Assembly (NCBI GenBank): GCA_002342035.1
Contig: DDPE01000024.1
Span: forward strand, 1-32,346
DNA: 32,346 bases
Direction of reading: 5' to 3'
Source: Asticcacaulis sp. UBA2476
GTDB lineage: Bacteria > Pseudomonadota > Alphaproteobacteria > Caulobacterales > Caulobacteraceae
This document shows positions 1 to 6,922 of this stretch, in pieces; within the stretch, counting starts at the first letter, position 1; the number at the start of each line of letters is the position of its first letter. The position numbers and the translations under genes were made by a program. A model generated the notes under the pieces. The model saw only the letters and a list, made by a program, of their open reading frames with translations. It was not told the origin of the DNA and did no database searches.

Positions 1-1248
1 GTGCGCCACAAAGAGGCCATGAAAGCCCTGCGGGCCGAGGTCGATGTGCTCACCCTCACCGCCACCCCCATCCCCCGCACCATGGGCATGGCTTTGGAAG
101 GCCTGCGCGATCTGAGCGTGATTGCGACTGCGCCGCAACGCCGACTGGCCATCAAGACCTTTGTGCGCAACGAAGGCACTGGCGTGATCCGCGAGGCGGT
201 GCTGCGCGAACTCAAGCGCGGCGGCCAGTGCTACTTTTTGCACAACGAGGTCGAGACCATCGAGAACCGCAAGCAAAAGCTCGAAGAAATCCTGCCCGAA
301 GCCCGCATCGCCGTGGCCCACGGCCAGATGCCCGAGCGCGAGCTGGAACGCGTCATGCGCGACTTTGTGGCCCAGCGCTACAACATCCTTTTGTGCTCGA
401 CCATCATCGAGACCGGCATCGACGTGCCCACGGCCAACACCATCGTGATCTCTCGCGCCGACAAATTCGGCCTGGCCCAGCTGCACCAGCTGCGCGGGCG
501 CGTGGGCCGATCGCACCACCAAGCCTATGCGTATTTGATGGTGCCCGAGATCGAGGGACTGACCAAACAAGCGGCCCAGCGGCTGGACGCGATTCAGCAA
601 ATGGAAGAACTGGGCAGCGGCTTTTATCTGGCCATGCACGACCTGGAGATCCGCGGCGCGGGCGAAGTATTGGGCGAAAACCAGAGCGGCAACATGCTCG
701 AAGTGGGTTTTCAGCTCTACAACGAAATGCTGTCCGAAGCGGTGCGCTGCCTCAAAGCGGGCAAAGAGCCGGATTTGCTCAGCCCCCTGTCGGTCACCAC
801 CGACATCAACCTGCACGCCCCGGCCCTGCTGCCCAACGACTACTGCGGCGACGTGCACCTGCGCCTGAGCTTTTACAAAAAATTGGCCACCGCCAAAACC
901 AGCGACCAGATCGACGCCCTGCTCGAAGAGCTGGTGGACCGCTTTGGCAAACTGCCCCCGCAAGCGCAAACCCTGGTCGATGTGCACCGCCTGCGCGTGC
1001 TGACCCAGCCCTACGGCGTGGTGAAGGTGGATGCCGCCCCTGGCGTCATCAACATCACCTTCAAGCCCCAGCCGCCCATCGACCCGATGCGCATCATCGA
1101 GCTGATCCAGAAAAACAAGCACATCAAGCTGGCGGGCAACGACAAAATCCGCATTGAACGCGAACTGCCTGACCCCAAGGCGCGGGCGCAGATGGTGCGG
1201 GATGTGCTGCGGAGTTTGGGGACGCCGAAGGTAGAAGTGGCGGTTTAA
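1..1248 (+). CDS. mfd: Transcription-repair coupling factor Mfd, C-terminal 415 residues (5' truncated by window edge)
   Basis: Mfd is an ATP-dependent DNA translocase that removes RNA polymerase stalled at lesions and recruits UvrA. The visible part starts inside the helicase core: the motif III sequence LTATPIPRT is near residue 20. It is followed by the second RecA-like lobe with STIIETGIDVP (about 133-143) and the QLRGRVGRSHH motif (about 162-172). The translocation-coupling region (EIRGAGEVLGENQSG) and the C-terminal Mfd/TRCF domain, ending at a TAA, complete it. Full Mfd is about 1150 residues, so the UvrB-like and RNA polymerase-interaction domains lie outside the window. The first base opens an in-frame GTG, but this is internal to the gene and not a start. 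Codon choice and sequence resemble Burkholderiales, unlike the DNA beyond about 5.6 kb. Confidence 0.95.
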   Translation: MRHKEAMKALRAEVDVLTLTATPIPRTMGMALEGLRDLSVIATAPQRRLAIKTFVRNEGTGVIREAVLRELKRGGQCYFLHNEVETIENRKQKLEEILPEARIAVAHGQMPERELERVMRDFVAQRYNILLCSTIIETGIDVPTANTIVISRADKFGLAQLHQLRGRVGRSHHQAYAYLMVPEIEGLTKQAAQRLDAIQQMEELGSGFYLAMHDLEIRGAGEVLGENQSGNMLEVGFQLYNEMLSEAVRCLKAGKEPDLLSPLSVTTDINLHAPALLPNDYCGDVHLRLSFYKKLATAKTSDQIDALLEELVDRFGKLPPQAQTLVDVHRLRVLTQPYGVVKVDAAPGVINITFKPQPPIDPMRIIELIQKNKHIKLAGNDKIRIERELPDPKARAQMVRDVLRSLGTPKVEVAV

Positions 1249-1305
1249 AGTAAAAGGTGCGGGCTATATTGCTTCGCCGCGAATCCAAACAGGAAAGGAC
1301 GCTAT

Positions 1306-1626
1306 ATGCCAAAAACACTCAATAAGCCCAAAGCGACCGATTGGGAACGCGTCAAGCGCGAAGCCGCACAAGATGCGGTCATACCCCATACCGCTTCCGA
1401 TGACCCATATAACCCCAACGATACCGACGCCGTCGCTGCATATTGGCAACAAGCCAGCATCAAACGAGGCCGTGGCAGGCCAGTCGCCGCTGTAAAGAGG
1501 CCTACCCTGAACATGCGCGTGGATGACGATGTGCTCGAAGCCTTCAAAGCCACCGGGCAAGGCTGGCAAACCCGTATCAATGCTGCCCTGCGCGAGGCGC
1601 TGTCACACGGTTTGACCAAAGTGTGA
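1306..1626 (+). CDS. BrnA-like (DUF4415-type) antitoxin, apparently without a toxin partner
   Basis: This 106-residue protein has an unstructured, charged N-terminal half. Its C-terminal half carries the pattern seen in BrnA/DUF4415 antitoxins: LNMRVDDDVLEAFKATG followed by GWQTRINAALREAL. That fits a ribbon-helix-helix DNA-binding fold, which in BrnTA modules autoregulates the operon and neutralises the RNase BrnT. A ribosome site (AGGAAAGGA) precedes the ATG. BrnT is normally encoded just upstream, but here only 57 bases separate the gene from the end of mfd, and no toxin-like frame follows before tRNA-His. It may be an orphan antitoxin kept as a regulator, a remnant, or partnered elsewhere. 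The family call is fairly secure; the function is inferred. Confidence 0.7.
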   Translation: MPKTLNKPKATDWERVKREAAQDAVIPHTASDDPYNPNDTDAVAAYWQQASIKRGRGRPVAAVKRPTLNMRVDDDVLEAFKATGQGWQTRINAALREALSHGLTKV

Positions 1627-1735
1627 GTACGCCAGCCTGAAGGCATGGCAGTGCTGTAAGGTTTGCCCTTTTGTAAGGTTCTGAGTTAACCGAAACTCAG
1701 GAAAAAAGGCAACAGGAGCCAAAACCAACAAAACA

Positions 1736-1765
1736 AAAAGCCCAACCGGTTAAGGCTGGGCTTTT
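1736..1765 (-). terminator. Rho-independent terminator downstream of tRNA-His
   Basis: AAAAGCCCA pairs with TGGGCTTTT around a short partly paired centre. On the minus strand the hairpin follows tRNA-His and runs into a T-rich stretch (TTTTTGTTTTG), so it most likely ends the tRNA transcript. Its A/T flanks are symmetrical enough that it could also stop plus-strand transcripts from the BrnA-like gene. A separate 7-bp inverted repeat (CTGAGTT/AACTCAG) lies at 1681-1700 without a T tract. Confidence 0.75.
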
Positions 1766-1774
1766 GCATGATTT

Positions 1775-1851
1775 TGGGGTGGCTGATGGGGCTCGAACCC
1801 ACGACAACAGGAATCACAATCCTGGACTCTACCAACTGAGCTACAGCCACC
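1775..1851 (-). tRNA. tRNA-His (anticodon GTG)
   Basis: Read on the minus strand, the sequence folds as a full cloverleaf. The acceptor stem GTGGCTG pairs with CAGCCAC, the D arm carries AGCTCAGTTGGTAGAG, the anticodon loop is TTGTGAT with GTG, and the T arm contains GGGTTCGAGCCC. The extra 5' G (G-1) opposite C73, diagnostic of tRNA-His, is present at 1851, and CCA is encoded at the 3' end. Confidence 0.95.
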
Positions 1852-1905
1852 GCGAAGCCAAAATTATAACCCGAAGTTCAGGTCAAATTCCCGCTCTGGG
1901 GAGAA

Positions 1906-3822
1906 TTATGAAGCTGCCCGGCCTTTGGGTTTGCTGACCTTGATTTCCACCTTGAACTGTGACCGCAGGTGGGCCAGGTAGGCTCCGGCTTCTGCGTTGC
2001 CCAGCAAGCGGGCAAATTGCTCGCGGCTTTGGGCTTGCTGCTGCGCATTGGGCTCTTCGCGTGGCACCAGCTTGTTCACACGCACCACCGCGTAGCCTTG
2101 TGCACCCAAGTCCACACCCACCAAGGCAGGCATGGCAGAGGGATCTGCACGAAGGGCCGCATCCACCACGGCCTGTGGCTGGCCCTGTGTTTGGTCACGC
2201 GAGACCACCACCGCATTGCCCACCTGGGCTTGCGCAGGCTGGGCTTTCCAGGCGTTCAGGCGGGCCTGACCTTCGGCCTTGGCCAAGGCTTGGGCTTGCT
2301 CCAGCATGAATTGGGTGCGCACCGACTCTTTGACTTCGGCAAAGGGTCGCACAGCCGCTGCACGGTAGTTGACGATGCGTGCAGAGACCAGGGTGTTGTT
2401 GCCCAACTCAATGGCGGCCGTGTTGCGGCGCTTGCTGATCGATTCCTCAGAGAACAAGGCTTCCAGAATTTTGGGGTTGGCCATCACGCCTGCCGTTGCA
2501 GGTGTTGGGGCACGGCTCAGGCCTTGCGCTTGCTGGATGGTGAGCTTGAGCTTCTCGGCCACAGGCTTGAAGGTGTCGGCTTGCTCGTAAACGCTGTTGC
2601 TGAAAGTCTCCGCCAGTTCCGCAAATTGACGCTTGGCCTGTTGCTCGCGCAAGTCGGCTTCGAGCTTGGGCCGCATGGCTTCCAGGCTCGGCGTGGCCGG
2701 GGCCTTGATGTCGGTCAGCTGGATGATGTGGAAACCGAATTCAGTCTCCACCACCGCGCTGATGTCCCCTTTTTTCAGGGCGAAAGCGGCGTCTTCAAAT
2801 GACTTGACCATGGCCCCTTTGGCAAAAAAGTCCAAGTCGCCCCCATTGGCGGCCGAGCCTGGGTCATCCGAGTTTTTGCGGGCCAAATCGGCAAAGGCCT
2901 TGGGGTCTTTGCGCACATCAGCGAGCAGGGCTTCGGCTTTGGCGCGGGCTTTTTCACGGTCTGCGGCAGGAGCGTCCTTGGCTGCGTTGATCAGGATGTG
3001 GCGGGCCCGACGCTGCTCTTGGCCAGACAGGCGCTGCAGATTTTGCTCGTAGTAGGTTTTCACATCCTGCTCGGGCAACTGGATGGTTTTGGCCAAAGTC
3101 GCCGCATCAAGGACCAGGTACTCCACGTCGGCCGACTCTGGCGAACGGAAACGCTCCGACTGGGCTTGGTAGAACTTTTCCAGATCGGCATCGGTCACCT
3201 AAACCTTGGCCGCAAAGTCAGTCGGAGTCCAACGCTTGACCTGAATTTCGCGGCGCTGCAAATAGGCATCGAGTGCGGCATCCGTTTGACGTTGTGTTGC
3301 GACGGCAGAGGCCTGCAAGCTGGAAAGCACCTGTTGGTTGGACAGGTCACGGCGCACACGCGCTTCGAACATTTCAGGCGTCATGCCCTGGCTGGCGGCC
3401 AATTGGCGGTAACGCTCCATGTCGAGTTTGCCGTCAGGGCCGCGCAAACTGGCGATCGAGGGGTCTTGCTGCAAGTAGTTGGCCAGGCGCTGGTTGCTGG
3501 TGACCAGCAACTGCTTTTCTGCAGCCACAGCAATCAAGCGGTCGTTGACCATGCGCTCGAGGCTGGCGTAGCGAGCCTCTTCCGAGCCCAGCAGTTTGGC
3601 ATCCAAATTGGGCGTAGAGGCACGGATGCGGTCCACCTCTTGTTGGTGCATCGCATCCCACTCTTGCTGGGTGATTTCCAGGTCACCGACTTTGGCGACA
3701 ACAGCACCACGGTCATTCATGTTGCTGTAACCATCCACGCCAAACAATACAAACGAGGGAATGATCAGCAAAACCAGCAAGCCCATCAGGATCTTGGAAT
3801 TGTTGCGGATGGTGTCAAACAT
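1906..3822 (-). pseudogene. ppiD: Periplasmic folding chaperone / peptidyl-prolyl isomerase PpiD, interrupted by an in-frame TAG
   Basis: PpiD is an inner-membrane-anchored periplasmic chaperone that helps newly exported proteins leave the SecYEG translocon. The N-terminal part (207 codons from 3822) has a short cytoplasmic start, one membrane helix (about residues 11-29, LMGLLVLLIIPSFVLFGVDG) and a SurA_N-like chaperone region. After RWTPTDFAAKV the frame meets TAG at 3199-3201. It resumes without a shift at VTDADLEKFYQ and continues 430 codons. The second part has a parvulin domain (RRARHILIN ... NGGDLDFFAKG ... TEFGFHIIQLTD) and the C-terminal helices. The total of about 638 residues is normal for PpiD. 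A single CAG-to-TAG change would explain it. It could be a true nonsense mutation, strain variation in a mixed sample, or a sequencing error; the ends and reading frame are otherwise intact. Confidence 0.88.
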
Positions 3823-3849
3823 GTCGGAAGTCTCGGGTTGTCAATAAAA

Positions 3850-3872
3850 AAGGCGAACCTGGGGTTCGCCTT
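3850..3872 (-). terminator. Rho-independent terminator after tRNA-Val
   Basis: AAGGCGAACC and GGTTCGCCTT form a 10-bp stem with a 3-base loop. On the minus strand it is followed by TTTTATTG, immediately before the ppiD start at 3822, so it separates the tRNA-Val transcript from ppiD. Confidence 0.8.
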
Positions 3873-3883
3873 TGTTTGAGAGG

Positions 3884-3959
3884 TGGTGGGCGCTGACGGT
3901 CTCGAACCGCCGACCTACTCCGTGTAAAGGAGCCGCTCTACCAACTGAGCTAAGCACCC
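3884..3959 (-). tRNA. tRNA-Val (anticodon TAC)
   Basis: On the minus strand the 5' GGGTGCT pairs with AGCGCCC, followed by A and an encoded CCA. The D arm is AGCTCAGTTGGTAGAG, the anticodon loop TTTACAC carries TAC, and the T arm holds GGTTCGAGACC. The order HU gene, tRNA-Val, ppiD is familiar from Burkholderiales, which supports the idea that the HU tail at 3980 belongs with this segment. Confidence 0.95.
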
Positions 3960-3979
3960 GGTAAAACCGGAGGGGTAAT

Positions 3980-4255
3980 TCAGTTCACCGCGTCCTTCAG
4001 TGCCTTGCCGGGGCGGAACTTCGGCACCTTGGCGGACTTGATCTTGATCGCATCGCCGGTGCGCGGGTTGCGGCCCGTGCGGGCATCGCGCGCGCGGGTC
4101 GAGAAAGCGCCGAAGCCGCGCAGCTCGACGCGCCCGTCCTCCGACAGGCGGGCGGTGATCTGGTCGAAGAAGATGTTGACGATGCGCTCCACGTCACGGA
4201 CCGCAAGATCCGGATTGTCGCGGACCAGAAGCTGGACGAGTTCGGAACGGATCAT
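3980..4255 (-). CDS. ihfB: Hybrid frame: IHF-beta N-terminal two thirds joined to the C-terminus of an HU protein (probable assembly chimera)
   Basis: IHF-beta and HU are small DNA-bending proteins of one family. The N-terminal two thirds (MIRSELVQ, DVERIVN, FFDQI, GRVELRGFGAFS) match alphaproteobacterial IHF-beta. The last residues (AIKIKSAKVPKFRPGKALKDAVN without its first residues: KVPKFRPGKALKDAVN) are HU-like. IHF-beta normally ends in a VPYFKPGKELRERL-type sequence. The switch falls at the TGRNPRTG motif that both proteins carry. I chose the ATG at 4255 because IHF-beta begins MIRSEL; an in-frame GTG two codons earlier is less likely. Upstream is the rpsA 3' end, the usual alphaproteobacterial rpsA-ihfB order; downstream is betaproteobacterial tRNA-Val. 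Real full-length genes of both kinds probably exist in two different organisms. Confidence 0.75.
   Translation of the reverse strand: MIRSELVQLLVRDNPDLAVRDVERIVNIFFDQITARLSEDGRVELRGFGAFSTRARDARTGRNPRTGDAIKIKSAKVPKFRPGKALKDAVN
4055..4081. other. Probable chimeric join 1 (betaproteobacterial HU / sphingomonad-like ihfB)
   Basis: These bases encode, on the minus strand, the RTGRNPRTG motif shared by HU and IHF-beta. Below this point the neighbours (HU tail, tRNA-Val, ppiD) are betaproteobacterial. Above it are GC-rich ihfB and rpsA of an alphaproteobacterium. The exact base of the switch cannot be placed because both parents should be nearly identical here. Confidence 0.7.
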
Positions 4256-4409
4256 TTGCACTCATGCCCCTGCGGTGTTCGATCTGCCGAATGATCGAGA
4301 AGCCTCCGCTATCGATGCACTGTAGCGCAAAGAACTGATCTCCATCAATTGCGGCGGTTACGAAACCTGTCCCGCCGCGATGATCCATTGGGGTGAGACG
4401 AAACGAGAA

Positions 4410-4441
4410 GGGGCGGCAGATGCCAATGCACCTGCCGCCCC
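4410..4441 (-). terminator. Rho-independent terminator downstream of rpsA
   Basis: GGGGCGGCAG and CTGCCGCCCC form a perfect 10-bp GC stem around a 12-base loop, followed on the minus strand by TTCTCGTTT. It sits 30 bases after the rpsA stop codon and upstream of ihfB, so ihfB would need partial read-through or its own promoter in 4256-4409. Confidence 0.75.
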
Positions 4442-4470
4442 CGAACTCACTTTCGGTTTCCCGAAAGGTC

Positions 4471-5595
4471 TTAGTTCTTCTCGCCGCGCGCCTTCAGCGC
4501 CTCGCCGAGGATGTCGCCGAGCGACGCGCCCGAGTCGGACGAGCCGTACTGCGCGACCGCCTGCTTCTCTTCGGCGATCTGCATCGCCTTGATCGAGAAG
4601 GTCGGCTTCTTCGAACGGTCGAAGCCGGTCACCATCGCATCGAACTTCTGGCCGACCTGGAAGCGCTCCGGGCGCTGCTCGTCGCGGTCGCGGCCGAGGT
4701 CCGTGCGCTTGATGAAGCCGGTGGCGCCGTCGTCGCCGGTCTGGACCTCGAGGCCCGCGTCGCGGACTTCGAGCACCGTCACGGTGACGATCTCGTTCTT
4801 GCCCACGCGGCCCGCGCCGCCGGCAGCCGCCGCACCGCCCGCAACCGGGGCGCCGCGCTCGAGCTGCTTCATGCCGAGGCTGATGCGCTCCTTGTCGGCC
4901 TCGACCGCAAGCACGATCGCCTTGACGACTTCACCCTTGCGGTGGAGCGCCAGCGCGTCCTCGCCCGAGATGCCCCAGGCGATGTCGGACATGTGGACCA
5001 TGCCGTCGACATCGCCGTCCAGGCCGATGAACAGACCGAACTCGGTGGCGTTCTTGACTTCGCCCTCGACCTCGGTGCCGACCGGATGCGCCTCTGCGAA
5101 GCGCTCCCACGGGTTCTGCTGGGCCTGCTTGAGGCCGAGGCTGATGCGGCGCTTGTCCTCGTCGACCTCGAGCACGACGACTTCGACTTCCTGGCTGGTC
5201 GAGACGATCTTGCCCGGATGGACGTTCTTCTTGGTCCACGACATTTCGCTGACGTGGACGAGGCCCTCGATGCCCGGCTCGAGCTCGACGAACGCACCGT
5301 ATTCGGTGATGTTCGTGACGCGGCCCGACAGCTTCGCGCCGACCGGGTACTTCGCGCCGGCGCCATCCCACGGATCGCTCTCGAGCTGCTTCATGCCGAG
5401 GCTGATGCGCTGGGTGTCGCGGTTGATGCGGATGATCTGCACCTTCACCGTGTCGCCGATGTTCAGCATCTCCGACGGGTGGCCGACGCGCTTGTAGCTG
5501 AGGTCGGTGACGTGGAGCAGGCCGTCGATGCCGCCCAAGTCGACGAACGCACCGTAATCGGTGATGTTCTTGACGACGCCGTCGATGACCTGACC
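4471..5595 (-). CDS. rpsA: 30S ribosomal protein S1, C-terminal part (four S1 repeats; 5' end lost at a chimeric join)
   Basis: Protein S1 binds mRNA on the 30S subunit and helps initiation. About 375 residues are present, starting at GQVIDGVVKNITDYGAFVDL. Four S1 OB-fold repeats can be seen, with recurrent GAFV/GLFI, GLLHVTD/GLVHVSE/GMVHMSD and RISLGMKQL signatures. A degenerate last repeat (TGFIKRTDLG) and an alphaproteobacterial tail ending SGASLGDILGEALKARG follow. Full S1 is about 560-570 residues, so the first two repeats, which attach S1 to the ribosome, are absent. They are replaced in frame by GlmM sequence. Codons are strongly GC-biased, unlike the downstream Caulobacteraceae-like DNA. 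With ihfB next to it, the best guess is a sphingomonad. Confidence 0.9.
   Translation of the reverse strand, partial: GQVIDGVVKNITDYGAFVDLGGIDGLLHVTDLSYKRVGHPSEMLNIGDTVKVQIIRINRDTQRISLGMKQLESDPWDGAGAKYPVGAKLSGRVTNITEYGAFVELEPGIEGLVHVSEMSWTKKNVHPGKIVSTSQEVEVVVLEVDEDKRRISLGLKQAQQNPWERFAEAHPVGTEVEGEVKNATEFGLFIGLDGDVDGMVHMSDIAWGISGEDALALHRKGEVVKAIVLAVEADKERISLGMKQLERGAPVAGGAAAAGGAGRVGKNEIVTVTVLEVRDAGLEVQTGDDGATGFIKRTDLGRDRDEQRPERFQVGQKFDAMVTGFDRSKKPTFSIKAMQIAEEKQAVAQYGSSDSGASLGDILGEALKARGEKN
5578..5595. other. Probable chimeric join 2 (sphingomonad-like rpsA / Caulobacteraceae-like glmM)
   Basis: On the minus strand these 18 bases encode GQVIDG. GlmM has this motif just after its Mg-binding loop (LVICDEKGQVIDG), and S1 has it at the start of repeat 3 (GQVIDGVVKNITDYG). 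Two unrelated proteins thus share a short stretch of coding DNA, and the frame passes through unbroken. Base composition and codon preference change visibly on the two sides. Confidence 0.85.
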
Positions 5596-6648
5596 TTTTT
5601 CATCGCAGATCACCAGCCGGTCGGCATCACCATCGAGCGCAATCCCGATATCGGCGCGGTAGGTTTTGACGGCCTCGGCCATGGTCTGCGGATAGGTCGA
5701 GCCGCACTTGTTGTTGATGTTTAACCCGTCCGGTGACACCCCGATCGGGAAGACTTCGGCGCCCAGTTCATAGAGCGCTAAGGGGGCCACCTTATAGGCC
5801 GCACCGTGGGCGCAATCTATGACAATACGCATCCCTTTCAGGCGCAGATGACGCGGGAAACTGGCCTTGGTGATTTCAACATAGCGCGACTGAGCGTCAT
5901 CGACACGCACCACCCGCCCAAGCTGATGGGGCTCAGCCACGCCATCAAGGATATTGCCGTCCATGCGGGCCTCAATCGCCAGTTCAACCTCGTCCGACAG
6001 CTTATAGCCATCCGGCCCGAACAGCTTAATGCCATTATCGGCAAAGGCGTTGTGCGAGGCTGAAATCATCACCCCCAGATCGGCGCGCATCGAGCGCGTC
6101 ATCATGGCGACCCCCGGCGTCGGCAACGGTCCGAACAGGCGCACATCCATCCCCACGGAAGTAAAGCCCGCTACCAGCGCCGGCTCAATCATGTAGCCCG
6201 ACAGGCGCGTGTCTTTGCCGATGACCACCAGATGGCGGCGGTCATCAGATGACATAAACATCTTGCCCGCCGCCATGCCGACGCGGTAGGCGACTTCGGC
6301 GGTCATGGGGAAGGTATTGGCGCGGCCACGGATACCATCGGTGCCGAAATATTTGCGGGTCTTATTGAGGCTGGTCATGTGCGAGGCCAATTCTTCGTTT
6401 TTGGATTTGATCGGGTTAAAGCCGTAGAGCGTGAGGGCAGAACGGTAGTCGTTGATTTTGCCGGTCGCCAGGGTCACGAACGCCGCCTCCATCTTATCGA
6501 CCGTTTCAGGGCGCGGGGACTTGGTTTGACCGTTCAGGGCGCGAAAGATGCTCGATTGCGCCACCCCTGCGGCATCGGCCACGTCCTTGATCGAGATGCC
6601 GGACGAGCCTAAAGCACTTAGCAATCTTTCCCATTTAGGTTCGCTCAT
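5578..6648 (-). CDS. glmM: Phosphoglucosamine mutase GlmM, N-terminal part, preceded in frame by a LacI-like helix-turn-helix region
   Basis: GlmM converts glucosamine-6-phosphate to glucosamine-1-phosphate for UDP-GlcNAc, hence peptidoglycan and lipopolysaccharide. From residue 99 of this frame the sequence is clear GlmM: KYFGTDGIRG, the phosphoserine loop MISASHN, and the Mg-binding loop ALDGDADRLVI. It stops at the chimeric join, so the sugar- and phosphate-binding C-terminal third is missing here. The first 90 residues are not part of normal GlmM. Residues 18-42 (GISIKDVADAAGVAQSSIF) look like a LacI- or XRE-type helix-turn-helix. The ATG at 6648 has a good ribosome site (GGAG, 7-base spacing). 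The internal Met91 (6378), where a normal GlmM would begin, has only a weak GAAGAA upstream. The extension therefore looks translated. Divergent glmS encodes the preceding pathway step. Confidence 0.88.
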
Positions 6649-6922
6649 TTAAAGGCTCCAGCACGACTATGCATGCAATTTACAGCGCACCCCAAATGAT
6701 TGCAACCAAATCCAAATATTTTGCAAATTATTCATAGCGTCATGTAAATTTAATCGCACATAAATTTAAGCATAAAATAAAAATTCCTTGTTATTCAGCT
6801 TAATGACCTCAAGGCTCGAAACTTTCTGTCACAGGGATTTATGGCAAAAATAATTTTTGTGTGCTAATTAAAAATCGCAAATTCGCGCCACAGGCATGAA
6901 AACCAACCCCGGAGGCTCTCAC
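6649..6922. promoter_or_regulatory. AT-rich divergent control region between glmM and glmS
   Basis: This is 274 bases of clearly AT-rich DNA without a convincing gene. TTGCAA occurs at 6700-6705 and again at 6721-6726, 21 bases (two helical turns) apart. TGCATGCA lies at about 6670-6677. These may be regulator sites, possibly for the helix-turn-helix attached to GlmM. The glmS ribosome site GGAGG is at 6911-6915, seven bases before its ATG. No confident -35/-10 pair can be named. Confidence 0.5.

Noticed and set aside
1681..1700. CTGAGTT/AACTCAG inverted repeat as terminator of the BrnA-like gene
   Set aside because: The stem is only 7 bp and is followed by A rather than T on the plus strand; the hairpin at 1736-1765 is the better candidate.
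1306..1905. A complete toxin-antitoxin module
   Set aside because: Only the antitoxin-like gene is present. The rest of the stretch is a terminator and tRNA-His.
1969..2802. A 277-codon plus-strand frame opposite ppiD
   Set aside because: Antisense shadow of a real gene; no domain or start signal.
4393..5724. Long plus-strand frames of 443 and 328 codons opposite rpsA
   Set aside because: They are shadows of very GC-rich rpsA codons, with low-complexity Arg/Ala/Asp-rich translations and no recognisable domain or ribosome site.
4471..6648. A single 725-residue HTH-GlmM-S1 protein as a new multifunctional enzyme
   Set aside because: The GlmM-S1 boundary falls on a short motif shared by both families, both parts lack essential domains, and base composition changes there. 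A chimera is far likelier. Only the HTH-GlmM part is kept as a lead.
6649..6922. A glmS ribozyme or riboswitch upstream of glmS
   Set aside because: The glmS ribozyme belongs to Gram-positive bacteria; I see no matching conserved core in this AT-rich region.
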